DNA from: [Phialemoniopsis] sp. UDSM-2020 | Taxonomy: Eukaryota; Ascomycota; Sordariomycetes; Thyridiales; Thyridiaceae | Length of the DNA: 64,000 nt | Direction of reading: 5' to 3' | Assembly: GCA_018873225.1 (NCBI GenBank) | Contig: JAEILZ010000002.1 | Coordinates: 1,488,001-1,552,000 of the forward strand | Part shown: positions 1 through 13,031 of the stretch, piece after piece | How the letters are laid out: every line of letters starts with the position of its first letter | Numbering within the stretch: position 1 is the stretch's first letter | Position numbers and translations under genes: made by a program | Notes under the pieces: model-generated | What the model saw: only the letters and a program-made list of their open reading frames with translations | The model's database searches: none | What the model was told of the DNA's origin: nothing

Positions 1-3000
1 AATATTCTTTTAATATCTTAAAATAAATAAAAATATTATTAAAATAAATAATAATAAAATTATTAAAATATTTCTTAAGTATATTATTAATTAAATTTTA
101 AAAAAATATTAAAATATTTATAAATTTAAAAAATATAATAAAATATTTAAAATATTTTAATTAAATTTTAAATATAATCTTCTATTTATATTCTTTTTTA
201 ATATAAATTAAATTATAAATTTTTAATAAATTTAATATTATAAACTAATTAATATTATATAATTTATTATATAACTTAATAATTAATAATAATAAATATT
301 AGTTTTTAATTATAATATTATTAAGTTATTAATAATTAATATATATTTTTTATTTATTATTCTTTTTTAATATTTAAAAGATTAAATATTTTATTAATAA
401 TTTAAATAATTAAATAAAATTCTTTTAAAGCTTCTTTTTTAAATATTTTTTTAATTTTTTAAATTATAATTTATTTAAATTATAAATCTTTTAAAACTTA
501 AATATAATTTTTAGTTTTAATAATATTTTATAATTATAATATAAATATAATAATAATATTATATTTAATTTTAATTAAAATAACTTTATATATTTATAAT
601 ATTCTTTTAATATTATTATAATTTCTTTAAATTATTCTCTTTTAAAATATAAAAATACTTTATAAATTAATAATTTATATATATTTTATCTTTAAAAAGC
701 TATAAAGATTAAATTCTTTTTTAATTATTTTTAATATAATTATTTTAATTATATTATTTAATTAATAAATTAATTAATATATAAATTATACTATTATAAT
801 TATAATATTTTTAATATTATATTATATTTTATTATATTTATAATATTAAAAAAGATTAAAATATATAATTTATTAATTTTAATAAAAAATTATATAATTT
901 CTTAATTAATTTAATCTTTTTTATATTAAATTTAATTCTTATTTATTATATATAAATTATATAATATTTTTTTATAAGCTTATAAAATTTTAAGTTTATT
1001 AATTAGTTATAATATAATAAAAATTTTTTATATATTATTATTAATTAAAATATATATATTATAATTATTAAATTATATTTTTATTAATATTAATATATAA
1101 TTAAAAGTAGCTTTTAAAATTTTTTTAATTTTATTTTTTATTTAATTTTCTAAAAAAAATTATATTTATTTTTTAATATTTATTTATTTATTTTCTTATT
1201 ATAAATTTATTAATAAATATATTTTTATTATATTATAAAGTCTTTTTATAATATTTAAAGTTTTATTATTTTTATTTTTTTTTAATAATTATATATTATA
1301 CTTTTTTTAATTAAATTTTAATATTATTTAATATATTTAATTTTTATTAATTTTTTTAAATCTTTTTTAAGTTTTTTTTATATTTTTTCTTTAATAATTT
1401 TAATTTATTTATAATAATCTTTTAATACTTTTTAATTTAATACTTTTTTATTTAATATTATACTTTCTTTTATAAATTTATTTTATATTATTTAATAAAA
1501 CTATTTTAAAGCTTTTTTAATAATTATTATTTTAATTTCTTTAATAAATTAAATTATATATTAATTTATATATAAATATATTTATATTTTTTATATTATT
1601 TCTTTTTTTAAATAATATTATACTTTAAGTTTCTTTAAATAATATACTTTATATTATATTATTATATAAATATTAATTATTCTTTTTTTTATTATATAAA
1701 ATAAAAAATAATTAATTTTTAAATATAGTTTTATATACTTTTTATTATTATTTATTTAATAAATTTCTTAAAATTTTAATTTATTTTATAAGTATATATA
1801 GATCTTATAATTTTAAAATTATTATAATAAGAATTTATATTTAATCTTTAACTAGAAATATATTAAATATTTATTATAAATATATATTATTTAAAATAAA
1901 TTTAAATATTCTTTAGTTTTATAATAAAATTAAAAATTTTTATTAAATTATATTTTTTATTTTAATTATTTATCTTATTAATTTATTTTTTATAAAATTT
2001 CTTTAATAATAATTATTTATTATTTATTTTCTATTAATATTAAATTTTATTATCTTTTTAATATTTTTAATTATTAATAATTTTTTATTTCTTTTAAAAT
2101 TAATATTATAAAGTTTTTTTTTTTTTTATTTTTATTTTTTAATTTATATAAAAGCTTATTTTTTATTTTTAATTATTATTTTATTAATAAATTTATTTAT
2201 TTATTTTTAATCTTTCTTTATAAGATTCTTATTATATTTTTTTATAAATTTCTTTATTATATATAATATATTTAATAAATTATTTAAATTAATAATATTA
2301 ATTAATTTCTTAAAAATATTATCTTATTAATTTAATATAATAATAATTTATAATTAGTTATTATCCTTTAAAAACTATTTTAAATTTTATTTTTTTAATA
2401 AATATATTATATAATTATTATTATAATATATTATTTAATATTTATTTATATAATTACTTATTTAAATAATATTTAATTATTTAATTTTAAATATTTATTA
2501 AAAAAAAAAATTTTATTAATAATTTTTTAAAAAATATTTTAATTATTTATAATTAAAATACTTTTTATTATTTTATTATTTAATTATATTAAATTTTATA
2601 AGTTTTAAATATTATATTAATTTCTATATTATAATAATTTTTTATTATATTATCTTTTTTTTTTAATTAAATTATTATAAATAGTATTATTATATTAATT
2701 AATAATTTCTTTTTTCTAATTATTATTTATATAATTAATTATTAATTTATATTATAATTATTATATAATTAATAAATACTTTAAATTTATTTATTTTAAT
2801 TAATTTATTTCTTATTTTTTATTTTAATTTATTATAAAAAGTTATTATAAATAGTTTATTATTTTAATTTAATATATTAATAATTTATTAAAACTATATA
2901 ATATAAAAAGATATACTTTTTTTTTATTTTAAAGTATTTAATTTTTATTTTATAAAATATTTCTTATTAAAATCTTTAAAAGCTATTTTAATAGCTTTTT

Positions 3001-6000
3001 TAAATTTTTTAAATCCTCTTTAGAAAATAATATTAATCTTATTATTATATTTAATTTTAATATTATATTTAAGTTAGTTATATTATATAAATTTAAATTA
3101 AATAAAAACTTTTCTTTTAAATTTAATAATTATAAATAAGATTTAATTTTTTAAATATAAAAAGTTAAATTAATACTTATATAAATATTCTTAATACTAT
3201 ATAAGAAACCTTTATAAGTTTTTTTTAATTCTATTAAATATTAAAAGGATTTTATATTTAACTTCTTTTTTAAATACTTAAAATATAGTAACTATATTTT
3301 AAAGTTATTAAATCTTAATTATAATTTATTTTATTAAGTAAATAAATTTAATATTAATTAAAAATAATTTTTCTAATATTATTTTTTTTATATTATTATT
3401 TAAAATATAATTTATTTATTAAATAAGAATATTTAATATATAATAATTCTTTATTTTAAATCTTTAAAATATTAAAATAAAATATATATAAGGTTTATAT
3501 TAATAATAAGTAATAAATATAAAGTAATAATATAAATTAATTAATTATAATTAAAATAATTTTTATTTAAAAGTATATTATTAAATAAAGATATTTTAAA
3601 TATTAAAAAGCTATTTAAATAAATATTTAAAAATAAATCTTATTTATATATATAAATAATTAAATTATTTTAAATTATTAATTTATTATAATTAAATCAC
3701 TTTAAATTAATAAGAATTACTAATTACTTATAATTATTTATCTTATTTATTTTATTATTTTTAACTATTTAAATTACTACTTTATAATATTATATTTTAA
3801 TTTTATAATATTTAATCTTTAAAAAGAAAAAATAATTAATTTTAATATAATATATTTAATATAATTAATTTAATATAATAAATATAATATTTATATTTTA
3901 AAAATATAATAATAGTTTTTAATATTAATAAATATAATTATAATATATTAATCTTATTATTTTAATTTAAAAGTTTAATTTATTTTTATATATATAAAAA
4001 ATTAAATTTAAATTTAAATTTTAAATTTTAAATTTAATTATAAATATAAATTTATAATTATAATAATATATTATTAATTTAAATATCTATTTTTAAAATA
4101 ATTTTATAAATTATAAAATATAATTTCTATATTATAAATAATATTATTAATTATAAATAAATTTATTTTATAAGTTTTAATAATTCTTATTAAAAAGATT
4201 AATTATTTATAATCTTTTTTTATATATAAAAAAATATATTTAATTCTATTAAATAATTATTTCTTTTTTTTTTTATTTTATTTTTATTTTTATCTTCTTT
4301 TATATATAAAAATAAATTAATTATAATTTACTATTATAAAAATACTATTAAAAATAAAGAAACTTTTCTTTTTTATTTTTAAAAGGAATATTATATAACT
4401 ATATATTAAAATAAATAAAATATTATAATTACTAAAGTTTAAAATTAAAAAACTTAAAGTTTTTATAATAAAATTTAATTTTAAAGATAATATAATTATA
4501 TTAGCTTTTAATTATATTCTTTTTAATATTTAAGAAATATATATCTTTTTAAAAATCCTAAAAACTATTATTACTATATAAAGATTAAAAGTTATTTAAG
4601 TTTTTTATAGTTTTAAAAAGTAATATTAAGTTTAACTTAAGTATATTAAAAGGATAATTTAAAAGATTAAAAAGTAGAATTAACTTTTTTAAATAAATAC
4701 TATTTATATTTTTAAAAAAGAAATCTTATACTTATTATAAATTACTTTAAAATTAAATAATTAATTAATAATTAAATAATTAATTAATAATTAATTAATA
4801 ATTAAATAGTTAATTAATAATTAAATAATTAATTAATAGTTAAATAAAGTTATTAAGCTTAATTAAGGTTTTAAAATTAATTAATAGTTTTATTAAATAC
4901 TAATAATATATAATACTTTTAATATAATTATATTTTTTATTTAAAGATTAAATTAATATATTATAATTATATTTATTATAATTAAAAATTATTATTATAT
5001 CTTTAAAATATAAATATTATATTTATTATATTAAATTAATTATATTAATTATATTATATTAAAATTAATTATTTCTTTTTTTTTAAAGATTAAATTAATA
5101 TAAATTATAATTATTTAAATATAAAGATTAAATAATAAAATTTTAAAATTAATTAAATAAATAAAAGTATAAAAAAAATAATTTATTTAAATATTATTAT
5201 ATTAAAAGATATTTTCTTTTAAATTAATATATTAAATTTAACTTTTTTATATAATAAAATATTTTATTTCTTTTTAATTATCTTTTAAGTCTTTTTAATC
5301 TTTTTTTATTTCTTTTTTATTTATATTTTCTTTTTAATTAGAATTTATAATTATTTAAAGAATTAATAGTTAGTTTTATTTTAAATTAATAATTACTTTT
5401 TAATAAGATTAGTATTTAAAAGTTAAAAGCTTTAATAATTTATTAAAATAATTAAAATAATTCTTTTAAAAAAAGAAATATTAAAATATAAAGAAATTAA
5501 ATATATATTAAATAATTATATAATAATATTATTAATATACTTATTAAGATTATTATTTATAGAAATCTTTACTTTATTATTTTAATTATTATAAAAAGTA
5601 ATAAAAGGTATTATAAAAGATTAATATATCTTTAAAAAAAATTTAAAAATAAAAAAGATAAGTTTAATATCTTTTTATATATTAATAATATTCTTAATAA
5701 TTTTTTAATAAGCCTTTTAATAATTTTAAAAGAAGATATAATTATTAATCTTTTAATTCTTAAAAAGAATATTAATAATAATAATTTATTTATAAGTTTT
5801 TATTAAAAGATTAAATATTTTAATATTAAAAAATTAAAATATATAAGTAAAATATAATAATAAATAAATTATTATTATTTTAATTTTATTATAATATTAA
5901 ATAAAGTTTTATAATATATAAAGTTATAAAATTAATTAATAATTAATTAATTAATTTATAATTAGTTTTTAATTTATAATTTTAATTAATTAATTAATTA

Positions 6001-7335
6001 ATTATATTTAATTTTAATTAATAAACTAATTAATTAAATTTATTTTACTTAATTAATAAATAAAAAATTAATTAAAAATTAATAAAAAAAAAATTAAATA
6101 TAATTTATTATTTAAAATAAGTTTTATTTTAATAAATAATTATTATAATTTATTTTTTATAGCTTTTTATATATAAATTAATAAAGTAATTAATTAAATT
6201 TAATTAAATATAATATTTTTTATTAAGATATTTTAATTTCTAACTTTTATATTTTTAAAAATATATATTTTTTTTATTATTTTAAAAATAAATAAAAATA
6301 CTTAATAAAAAGTAAAATAATATTTTTAAAGAATATAAGGTAAATAAATAGAAAATTACTTTAAATTAAAGTTATAAATTAAATAGATATTAATAAATAA
6401 AAAAAGAAAATTAAGAAAAGAAATAACTTTATCTTTTAAAAATATAAATCTTTTTTTTTTCTTTTTATTTTTACTTTCTTTAAATCTATCTCTTTTAAGC
6501 TTTATATTATTCTTTATAATAATTATATATTATAAAATATATTCCTTTAACTAATTAAAAGTTAATAAATATAATTAAATTTTTAAAAAATAAAAATAAC
6601 TTATTAGAATAAGTAATTTAACTATTAATTAATATTTTATAAAAGTTTTTTTTATAACTATCTCTTTTATTATAATAAAAGATTAAATAATTAATTTTAA
6701 AAAGTTAATAAATCTTTTAAAATAATTATAAATATTATTTTAATTATAAAAATTAAAATAAGTATTAAATAGCTAAATATAATTAAATTTAAATTACTTT
6801 TTAAATAAAATAGAATAATAAAAAGATAATAAAAAAGAAGTATTTTTTTTAATATTAAAGATATTAATATTAAAAAAGTCTTTTAAAATAAAAAAAGATA
6901 TTTTAATAAGATTAAAAATAGATAAATAATTTCTTAGTTAGAATTATAAATTTAATTTAGTTTATTTAATTATAATTTAAATTAATATAATTTTATAGTA
7001 TTAATTAAGCTTTAATTAAATTATAAAAAAATTAATTAATTTTAATTAACTTTAAATTAATTTAAATTATAATTAATTATAATTAATTATTATTAGTTAT
7101 AATTAGTTTAAATTAATTAAAAATAATTAAAATAAATTTAAAGGATTTTAAGTTTATTTTTAATAAATCTTTTTATAAAATATAAGCTTTATAAAAGAAA
7201 TCTTTTTTTAATTAATTCTAATTAATTATAAAAAAAAATATTAAATATATTTATTTTAATTAAATTAATAATTAAATTATCTTATTATTTTCTTATATAT
7301 TAATAATACTTATAAAATAATTAAATAATATTAAT
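1..7335. repeat. RIP-saturated, extremely A+T-rich block (heterochromatin or mutated repeats)
   Basis: The sequence is overwhelmingly A and T. The few C residues are nearly always followed by T or C, and G residues are nearly always preceded by A or G. By eye I found one CpA (3698-3699), no TpG and no CpG before position 7336. This is what remains when repeat-induced point mutation (C to T, preferring CpA) has run to exhaustion on both strands. No open reading frame of useful length exists, and TAA triplets occur throughout in all frames. The original content cannot be recognised. Such blocks in Pezizomycotina are former transposons, centromeric or subtelomeric DNA, usually packaged as heterochromatin; which of these applies here cannot be told from one side. 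No telomeric TTAGGG repeat is seen. Confidence 0.93.
4745..4855. repeat. Degenerate TTAATTAATAATTAAATAA tandem repeat inside the A+T block
   Basis: A short unit of about 19 bp built from TTAATTAATAA and TTAAATAA is repeated several times with small changes. Similar TTAATTAA-rich stretches occur at about 5930-6060. They may be mutated minisatellites or simple low-complexity sequence. Confidence 0.5.
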
Positions 7336-7569
7336 TGTCGCTTGGGAAAGGTTCCAACAATCTTGTACCAACACTCGAGGAGCTCGCGCTTGTTAAAAGT
7401 CCCAAATCTCCTCTGTCACGGCTCAGGTCGGCATTTGTGCTATGAGGACTCTTGCATGAAAGACATGGTATTTGCTGTGTCTTGCATCATGTCAAGGAGA
7501 CCGTCGACTATCGGTGTGCGACATGACAACATTGACATTCCGTAACACGAACAGTGCAACCCCGTGTCG

Positions 7570-8481
7570 TCACCAGTTGCTGCGCTTGCGAACAAAGTCA
7601 AGCTCGTCTATCAGTAGGAGCGACCTATTTGCGCCGATTCCATCTGCCAGTCCCTGACAGAATCATGGATCATGCAATGGTTATTCATCCAGAGATACGG
7701 GAGCTGTAGGTGCCTTGTGATTCGGATAGCATCTTGGAATGTTTGTGGCATGCTTGCCAACTCAGTACCGGCTTGTCGATCTTGGACCGAGACTGCTTCG
7801 GTCTTCAGTGTTTGTCAAGTCCCCAGCGATGGCTCAAAGCAACATAGTCTGCCAAGATCCAGAGCAGTTTGGCTGCTAGTGCGGTTGTTGCTTTTGAGAC
7901 CACAATTGTCCAGATGGGAAATGAAAGTGTCTAAGTATGGGCATAGCACAGCGCTCATAGCAGTCCCCATCACTAACCGCTGCTTGTCTGGAAGCCCTGG
8001 CAGAAGACCTATATTTGAAGCTCTGCGGCGAGCACCAGTGTCTTCATCCGTTCAGTGCAAGATAACACCAGTGCACCGGTTCTCAGGTTCCGATCGAATT
8101 GGCACCCCAAACACGGGCAATATCTCGATCTCTGTGTTAGAAGATAACATTGGTCTGAAAACTTGAGAATCGGCCTCCACTACTACCATGGATCCCGGAC
8201 TGTGTTCGTTGTCGTTTGTCTTTGTGGCCAATTCGTCGAGTACAATATCTGCATCCTCCCACTCAACCTCAATACACTTCTCGGAATTTTCAATGCAAGC
8301 TAGGATCAGTCCACACAGCGGGCAATTGAGCATACTGGCTGTAAGCTCAAGCTCTTGGGAGGAGCTCTGGTAAGCGGTAAAGCAGATGGGTTGCTGTCCC
8401 TGCGCCGTGCCTCTTATGCTCTGGCTTCAACAATGGCTCGTCAAATCATAGCGCTTGGCAAGTTTTGCAGAGCGCCAGCAT
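7570..8481 (-). pseudogene. HET-domain (heterokaryon incompatibility-like) gene remnant
   Basis: Read on the minus strand in three patched frames, this is a broken HET-domain protein. It begins near 8481 with an M-LALCKTCQAL segment and continues at 8333 with MLNCPLCGLILACIE, the paired-cysteine N-terminus common in the family. At 7846-7820 it carries YVALSHRWG, the hallmark [L]SxxWG motif. At about 7750-7620 it has PQTFQDAIRITRHLQL, then YLWMNNHCMIHDS and DWQMES, a decayed version of the W-I-D-S-L-C-I-I-Q-D motif. In-frame TGA codons occur soon after the start, after LSHRWG and after the DWQMES segment, and frames change between segments. The gene does not continue recognisably past 7336, where the A+T block starts. 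HET proteins control vegetative incompatibility; this copy cannot be functional. Confidence 0.8.
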
Positions 8482-10653
8482 GGTCACTATCACCGACAAC
8501 GCCCAGGTTGTCGATGTGTTGGAAGGGAAAACTACTCACCGCCTCACAACTTCCACTTCAGCCGAGGTGGCCCTGCCTGAATGAAAAGCGCATTTGCATC
8601 CATAGATGAAAGCATAAAGAATGGACGCATGCTTCTCTAGAAAGTCATAACCGCAGGGAACATTGAAGGTTGCTACGTTGAAATCATATCGTAAGACTTC
8701 TCTGGTTTCTTCTGTCCAGTTTCAATGCCTCTTCGTACATGATTCCTTGGGATAAGAATCACTGACAATTTGATATTACCCTCGTCCTTTGACGTTCATC
8801 GCGGGACTCAAGACGAACAGTCTCTTATCATTTGTTGTGGTTCGTCTCCTACCAATATCATGCAATCGGGATACGAAGCCAGAAGTTTAGTAAGGCGTTG
8901 CTAGCCGCCTAAGACATTCAGGTTGTCGACTTAGTCGCATTCAACCCGTCTCTTGTCATCGTCCTGTTACCTCTGTCTGCTTTTCCCGTGAGGGTTTCGA
9001 CGAAACGCAGCATCAGTAGAGCGTAGCGCTATGTTTACTAAGGCCTAACCGTGTTACACTGGATTTCCTTGGTTGGGTCGTTGACAAATCAGTAGGTTAA
9101 TATAAACCCTCTTGGCCAGGCTCTTGGTATGCAGACGGCACTTCACTGCTATGGATGGTCTCAATCGCCGATTGACTCACTCTGCCCTTTGACCGAGCAT
9201 TGGAACTTGTTATACAAACCGCCTTTGTGCAACCTTGGCGATGTTTCGATGGCCCTGGGGTTAAAGTATATCATTCCGTTGACAAAGGCAGCTGGTTGTT
9301 ACTTGGCCCATAGCCAAGAGGCTCATGCATCTCTCGTGGTAGGTTCTGGGGCTGATTCTTGGCTAAAATTGACTGTTGCTGCCCTGGGCAATGGAGCCCT
9401 GTTGTGTGCTTCTGGTACTCACGGTCTTTTAGACCTGTTCTTGCGCGTGTAGGGTGTTGTGGGTGAGGAATAACATACTCGGTGCGACATGGAGAGAGGA
9501 CACATACCAGTATCAATCATTTGCTTTTTGAAATAAGCAATAAATTGAGATACTATGTATTTAGTTCATATATATATACAGTTATCTTGAAATAAAACTT
9601 ATTTAAATTTGATGTGTAATTTATAATATATTGTATATTATTTACGTTGGATATTTAATTAAAGCATCTTCTTTTTTTCAAAGAAACTAAATGCAATACA
9701 AATATTAAACCAACCATTTGAAATCCAATCATATAGCTTACTGCGAACTAATAGACAGTCTCTCGTACCAGTCAACACGGACATACAAGTACAAAGCTTA
9801 TGTTGATTGTTACCTGTGTTTCAGGAGTCTTTATTTTGAAAGGGCGGAGAGTGTCGAGAATGCTGACAGCATCAACCACTGGAGCCGATCCTGGCAGATA
9901 AACAGCCATTGCATATATCTGTGGTCCGGTATTACCTACTATTAGCAATTAGAGCAAGTCTACAAAGCGGATATCAAGCTTTCTCAGGCTCTTGATCTGC
10001 AAACCCGTCTGGGCCTCTCACAGAGGTATCCTGAGTAAGTATACCAGTGTCCTCTGGTTTACACCCGAATTGATCGCCTCGGCCCTTTGCGTGGCAAAGG
10101 ACGGCATGGCTTCACTCGATCATTGCTGCCATATTAGCTAGGGCTGAATAGCACGTGGAGATGGGTAGCTAGAAATAGGAATATCTGAAAAGTAAGATGA
10201 GACGAAACATAGATGTACAGTGTAGTGCCCTCAAGGGGGCCTCCTAACCTGCGACATGTCTGGTGATGTAACCCGGATACTAGGAAAACAATAAGTTGGC
10301 CTTGGCGACCGCCCAGCTTGAATAAGCATATCATAAATGTCGCTCTCACTACCGATGGAATGCACTTGGCTTCTGCTTTTGCAAACAACACATATATCCC
10401 GAGGTCAACTGGGCCGCTTGCAGCGGGGTCGCCATATCGAACCAGGCTTGATGAAATTATAATTATGGTGTGTTCCAAGCCGATACCCAGATCCCTGGCC
10501 CTCTAGAGTAACCCTTTTTTCTCCTCACTGGACAGACAATGTAATGTACACAAACCGACGCCCACCACTGCTCTAAATCGTGCTGGCTCCACGAGCACAA
10601 CTTCACAACACGGGCAATGGAGCTGCGTCCGCTAGCAAAGGCGCGGCATCTCC
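8482..10653. other. Gene-free stretch with an A+T island
   Basis: No gene is supported here. 9535-9720 is A+T-rich (TATATA, TTTAATTAAAG) and separates two ordinary-GC segments. Reading frames of 60-115 codons at 9129-9452 and 10134-10478 show no recognisable domains, splice structure or family resemblance. The right end probably includes the 3' untranslated region of KGD2. Confidence 0.6.
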
Positions 10654-12151
10654 TTATAGCAGCATACGCCTGGGGTCCTCGATATACTCCTTGACCTTGA
10701 CCAGGAACTGCACTGCTTCTCTGCCGTCCAAAAGCCTATGGTCGTAGGTCAGGGCCAGATACATCATGGGCCGAATCTCGATCTTTCCATTGACAGCGAT
10801 GGGACGCTCCTTGATGGCATGGAGACCCAGCACAGCGCTCTGTGGTAGGTTAATGATGGGCGTGCCCATGAGAGAGCCAAACACGCCGCCGTTGCTGATG
10901 GTGAAGGTGCCACCAGCCATATCCTCGATGGTCAGCTTGCCGTCGCGAGCCTGTCCAAGAGCAAGATTAGTACGAGAAGGCATGGCAAGACGTGGAATGG
11001 TCCGCGCGCTGGAATCTGAAACTTACCTTCTTGCCCATGTCGGCGATGGCCTTCTCGATGCCGACCATGTCCATGGTCTCGACGTTGCGCACCACAGGCG
11101 TCACGAGGCCCTTCTCAGTAGCAACAGCAACGCTGATATCCACGTAGTCGCGATATACAATCGTGTCGCCGCCGTTAGGTCCTTCGATGGATGCGTTGAC
11201 TGCGGGTAGATCCCTCATGGCCAGGACGCAGGCGCGGGAGAAGGCGCTCATGAAGCCGAGCTTCACTCCCGTCTTCTTGAGCACATCGTCCTTGTAGAGC
11301 TTTCGGAACTCCATCAGCGACGACATGTCGACCTCGTTGAAGGTAGTCAGGGACGCCGCAGTGTTTTGGGACTGCTTGAGGCGTTCGGCGATTCGGAGAC
11401 GCATACGGTTCATTTTAACCTGCAAGATCACCAACAGTCAGACAAAACCCCGGACGCCAGCGGGCGCAAATACGAGGTTCGGAGGCCTACCTTGCGCTCT
11501 TCCCGGCTTCCGAAAGTGGGTGCCGAGGCGGAGGACTCTTTGGAGGACGGCTGAGACTGCTTGGGGCTCGGAGAGGGCTCCTTCTTCTCAGGGGCCGGCG
11601 GCGGCGGCGGCGGCTTGGACTCGTCCTTCTTGGGCGGCTCGGGCTTGTCCTGCGATGCAGGGGCGGTCTCCTTCTTTGGTTCCTCCTTGGACTCGGACGA
11701 GGCCTTCTTGGCATCCTCGGAGGGTGCGCCTCCAAGCTCCATGCGAACGAGATCCTGGCCAACCGTAACCGTGTCTTCCTCGTTGGCGAGGAACTCCTTG
11801 ATAGTGCCGGCCTCGGGTGCGTTGACAGCGACGTCGATCTGATCAGCCATGCTCTCGTTAGCCCGGTGTTGATGACCACCACTATAGCAGTATTGATTGA
11901 ATCTTGCTCACCTTGTCGGTCTCAATGGTTGCGATCTCCTCATCCTGCTCGACAAAGTCGCCGACCTGCTTGGACCACTGCTTCAACGTGCCTTCGGATA
12001 TAGACTCGGCCATTTGGGGGACCTTGACGACCTTGTCGGCATAGCTGCGGACGTGGCGGAAGTAGAGAGGAAGGGAGGCGTGCTGCAGGGGCTGCTGCAC
12101 CTGGCGCAGCCGGGCGCATCGAGCAACTGTCAACAAACTCCTGGACAACAT
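10654..12151 (-). CDS. KGD2: Dihydrolipoyllysine-residue succinyltransferase, E2 of the 2-oxoglutarate dehydrogenase complex
   Basis: The 425-aa protein comes from four exons (12151-11912, 11838-11491, 11419-11027, 10950-10654), all joined in phase 0. Residues 1-37 form a basic, Arg/Ser-rich mitochondrial presequence. Residues 38-113 are a lipoyl domain, with the lipoyl lysine in ETDK at residue 80, the last codon of exon 1. A Pro/Lys/Glu/Ser-rich linker follows. The catalytic domain covers about residues 197-425 and has the acyltransferase motif DHRLLDG with His398 and Asp402. There is no recognisable E1/E3-binding domain between linker and core, as in other eukaryotic KGD2 proteins. The enzyme transfers succinyl groups to CoA in the TCA cycle inside mitochondria. 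It diverges from NDUFB9 across an 880-bp shared promoter region. Length and motifs match the family closely. Confidence 0.96.
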
Positions 12152-13031
12152 GATGCCGGAAGGAGAACAAAAAGGAGAGAATGGGCGGGGCGGCCTGTCA
12201 AGCAGCGGTGATGAGAAATGACAGAGAGGGGGGGAAGGGGGTGACCAAAAGGAGACGGGAGAGAAATAAAGGGATTGGTGATGCGATCAACAGTAAAGTT
12301 GGGGTTTGGGAAGGGGAAGATCGTGAGGCGCTGTTTAAGAGGCTGGCTGCTCCAAAAAAAACACGGGAGAGAAAAGAGGCCTTTCCCGAGTTGTACCGCT
12401 TATGGGGGCGCTCCCTGCCAGCCAAGCCAGCACTTGAGCCGACGTAGGCTCTTGGTTCCTGGCACATAAGCCGACTAGACAGCCTGGGAAGGGAAATTAA
12501 TGGGGCGCCGCTTTGGGGGACAGCGAGGTACTTGCTGGCACTTGAGCGTGAGTTAGTGGAGATAGGCACTAAAACACCCAGGAGCCTAACTGAAGCAGCG
12601 CAAGATCAAGTACCAGATTCGCTGCCCATGGGACATAAAAAGCCGATCTGAGCTCTGGCCAATAGCAAGCATCCCTTTCAAAACCAAACACCTCCCACGC
12701 CCCGGCTAAGGCACCAAGGCAGCACAAATCGCAAGCCAGTCCAGTCCTTTCTCTCAAATCCAACAGCGGGTGGCTCGCTCACAACAACAGGCCGTGCCTC
12801 TTTGCGAGAACCACCTGCCATCAACCATTGGCCATTCCTGAGCCTCGACAACATCCCAATTGCAACAGCTGCTACGACCTCTGTTGTTTTTTTTGGCATC
12901 GATACCCACTGCCTCTAGCCTGGCTCGCAGCTCCTCGCCCGGGTCACCAGAGAGCAGCCGGGTTCATCCTCCCCCGAACACCACATCGTGACAGTGGTCC
13001 GTCTGACGGGCTGCAGCACCAATTGCTCACC
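12152..13031. promoter_or_regulatory. Bidirectional promoter between KGD2 and NDUFB9
   Basis: The 880 bp separate two divergently transcribed nuclear genes for mitochondrial energy metabolism. CCAAT boxes are visible at 12659-12663 (plus) and as ATTGG at 12827-12831. CCAAT is the binding site of the HAP/CBC complex, which is known to activate respiratory genes in fungi. Use of these boxes here is inference. Confidence 0.5.

Noticed and set aside
1..7335. Possible mitochondrial or plasmid DNA insertion as source of the A+T block
   Set aside because: No mitochondrial gene, tRNA or intron motif can be seen, and the dinucleotide pattern is that of RIP on both strands.
7672..8166. Plus-strand reading frame of 164 codons
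   Set aside because: It is the antisense shadow of the HET remnant, whose motifs read on the minus strand.
10134..10478. Minus-strand frame of 114 codons downstream of KGD2
   Set aside because: No family resemblance or splice context; likely 3' untranslated or spacer sequence.
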